Shown here: one piece after another, positions 5,257 through 6,853 of the stretch
Layout of the letters: every line of letters begins with the position of its first letter
Position numbering within the stretch: the first letter of the stretch is position 1
NCBI GenBank assembly: GCA_017417085.1
Contig: JAFPZV010000162.1
Location: 1-6,853 of the forward strand
DNA: 6,853 nucleotides
Reading direction: 5' to 3'
DNA from: Deltaproteobacteria bacterium
GTDB lineage: Bacteria > Desulfobacterota > Desulfuromonadia > Desulfuromonadales > JAAYDE01
Position numbers and translations under genes: made by a program
The notes under the pieces: generated by a model
Databases searched by the model: none
What the model was told of the DNA's origin: nothing
What the model saw: only the letters and a program-made list of their open reading frames with translations

Positions 5257-6853
5257 ACAGACGCATTGAGAAGTCGTTTTTTTTCGGTATATTGCTGGTC
5301 ACTCTTGTGTCTTTTGCCGCGGGGGCGCCTTTTACCTATTATGCCGAACAGGAAGAACTGACGGTGGTATTGGCAAACTTTGCCACTTCACAAGGTTTGA
5401 GTGCGGTGATTTCTCCCAATCTCAGCGGCAAAGTGAGCGGCCGTTTCTCCAATGTGCCGGGAAAAACCTTTTTGGATGGAATGAAAGCCGCTTTTAACGT
5501 GGCGTGGTATCAGGTAGGGAAGACCATTCATTTCTACAATGAAGGGGAAATGTCGCGCGCCTTTATTACACCGCGTGCTTTGACCGTCCAGCAGATGATG
5601 GATGCTTTGCGTCGTGGGGAGGTTTTTTCACCACAGTTGCCCCCCCATTTGGCCGCCAATGGCACCATGCTCGTCATCAATGGTCCCCCCGATTACATCG
5701 CCCAGATTCAAAATGCGGCAGCGGCGCTTGAAGAGGCGCAAATGTCCACGTTCGAAATGAAGGTTTTTCCGCTGAAGCACGCCTGGGCCGAAGACATTAC
5801 GGTGGACAGCATGGACAAAAGCGTGACCATTCCCGGTGTGGCAAGTATTCTGCAGGCCATGGTTTCCGGCATGCCTTCCACGGGTGCTTCACGGACCTCG
5901 TCGCTTCCCGCAACTGTGGACAAACTGGGAGGAAAGGGACTGGCCTCCAGGGGTAAATCCGACAGTGCTGCGAAGACAGAGTCTTCTTCGGAACAGGAGA
6001 AAGCCACTTCTGCAGGTTCAGCTGTTTCGGCGGCGGGTACGGTGAGCATTATGGCCGATCCACGGGTAAATGCCGTGGTGGTCAACGACGCTGCCTACCG
6101 GATGCCCTACTATGCCAAGGTCATAGCGGATCTGGACAAACCGGTGAAACTGGTGGAGATTCATGCGGCGATTGTCGATATTGACACCAACTTTAAGCGC
6201 GATCTGGGCATTACCTATCAGGGGAAAAACGATCGCACCGTCAAGGGCGGCTGGAGTACTGGCGGTGAGTTGTCCTCTTCAACAGAGACAATTGCCGAAT
6301 TGCCGGTTTCCGGAACCCTCTCCGGGCCGGGACTCTCGATTTCGACTCTTTATACCCATGGCATGGATTACTTTTTGGCACGTGTCCAGGCCTTGGAAGA
6401 GGAGGGAGAGGCACGGATGCTGGGGCGTCCCTCGGTGCTGACAGCTGACAATATCCAGGCCACTCTGGAAAACACCAGCACCTACTACATTCAGGTGCAG
6501 GGCTATGAAACCGTGGATCTCTTCAAGGTGGAAGCCGGTACGGTATTGCGGGTGACGCCGCACATCGTGCATAACAGTGATGGTAGTCTGGCCATCAAGC
6601 TGGCGGTCAATGTACAGGACGATCAGAGCAACAATGACAACAGCGCCCTGACCACTTCTTCCGGCGTACTTCCTCCCATCAAACAGACCAAAATCAATAC
6701 CCAGGCCACCATTGGCACCGGCCAGAGCCTGCTTATCGGCGGTTATTACTATGAGGAAAAGACCGTTGATGAGCGTGGTATTCCGGTGCTCATGCACATC
6801 CCCTATGTTGGGAGGCTGTTCAAGACGACCAGCAAGAGTACCAAACGGATGGA
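5253..6853 (+). CDS. sctC: Type III secretion outer-membrane secretin SctC (partial, runs off right edge)
   Basis: 533 codons are seen from a GTG start to the window edge. The GTG overlaps the chaperone TGA (GTGA), implying translational coupling. Signal peptide 1-25 (core FFFGILLVTLVSFA, cleavage AGA|P). Next come an N0 domain at about 27-95 (TVVLANFATSQGLSAVISP), an N1 domain at about 105-168, and an N3 domain opened by VFPLKHAWAED (from about 171). N3 is interrupted by a Ser/Ala/Lys-rich loop at about 207-260 and resumes with ADPRVNAVVV (268-277). The secretin barrel begins near VKLVEIHAAIVDID (298). GRPSVLTADN (391), TYYIQVQGYETVDLF and GTVLRVTPHI (429) are diagnostic of the T3SS class. 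The late motif IPVLMHIPYVGRLFK has MH where GD is usual. The protein forms the outer-membrane ring of the injectisome. Only the last residues should be missing. Confidence 0.93.
   Translation, partial: MNRRIEKSFFFGILLVTLVSFAAGAPFTYYAEQEELTVVLANFATSQGLSAVISPNLSGKVSGRFSNVPGKTFLDGMKAAFNVAWYQVGKTIHFYNEGEMSRAFITPRALTVQQMMDALRRGEVFSPQLPPHLAANGTMLVINGPPDYIAQIQNAAAALEEAQMSTFEMKVFPLKHAWAEDITVDSMDKSVTIPGVASILQAMVSGMPSTGASRTSSLPATVDKLGGKGLASRGKSDSAAKTESSSEQEKATSAGSAVSAAGTVSIMADPRVNAVVVNDAAYRMPYYAKVIADLDKPVKLVEIHAAIVDIDTNFKRDLGITYQGKNDRTVKGGWSTGGELSSSTETIAELPVSGTLSGPGLSISTLYTHGMDYFLARVQALEEEGEARMLGRPSVLTADNIQATLENTSTYYIQVQGYETVDLFKVEAGTVLRVTPHIVHNSDGSLAIKLAVNVQDDQSNNDNSALTTSSGVLPPIKQTKINTQATIGTGQSLLIGGYYYEEKTVDERGIPVLMHIPYVGRLFKTTSKSTKRM

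Noticed and set aside
6279..6797. 172-residue minus-strand frame opposite the secretin
   Set aside because: It is a shadow of the secretin frame, which carries diagnostic motifs throughout this stretch.
5253..6853. Type II secretion or type IV pilus secretin (GspD/PilQ)
   Set aside because: There is a single N1-like repeat plus N3, the TYYIQVQG...VDLF and GTVLRVTP motifs are of the T3SS class, and a CesT-like chaperone gene is adjacent.

Overview
The window suggests a Gram-negative bacterium with a type III secretion system (T3SS). It is about half G+C, encodes an outer-membrane secretin of the T3SS class and exported proteins with Sec signal peptides, and carries a sigma-54-type regulator next to a SpoIIE-type phosphatase. 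This mix fits Desulfobacterota (Desulfovibrionales-like) or another T3SS-bearing lineage. The taxon is an inference from gene content only; there is no marker gene here.

Left block (1-2251, plus strand): the C-terminal end of a regulator with a Fis-type helix-turn-helix, overlapped by a membrane-bound sensor phosphatase with a Cache-like periplasmic region, HAMP and a SpoIIE/RsbU-type PP2C domain. The phosphatase frame is interrupted at 2048-2050 by an in-frame TAG. The remaining 66 codons continue in the same frame to 2251 and carry the conserved LYTDG and DDIT motifs. A single nonsense change, or readthrough, is therefore the key question of this window.

Middle block (2288-4691, minus strand): two tandem exported proteins of the ABC_sub_bind type (PF04392-like), about 80% identical by hand alignment. 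They are a clear gene duplication. No permease or ATPase gene accompanies them within the window. The block converges on the phosphatase gene across a 36-nt gap.

Right block (4801-6853, plus strand): after a 109-nt divergent intergenic region of about 28% G+C, a small CesT-like T3SS chaperone overlaps by 4 nt (GTGA) the start of the T3SS secretin gene sctC, which runs off the right edge.

Working picture (inference): the left block senses a periplasmic signal and may control the T3SS operon on the right. The best-known parallel is the Bordetella BtrU/BtrV/BtrW partner-switching system, where a HAMP-SpoIIE phosphatase governs type III secretion. The duplicated binding proteins may supply a ligand-sensing or uptake role. 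If the amber codon is real and not suppressed, the phosphatase would be inactive in this strain.
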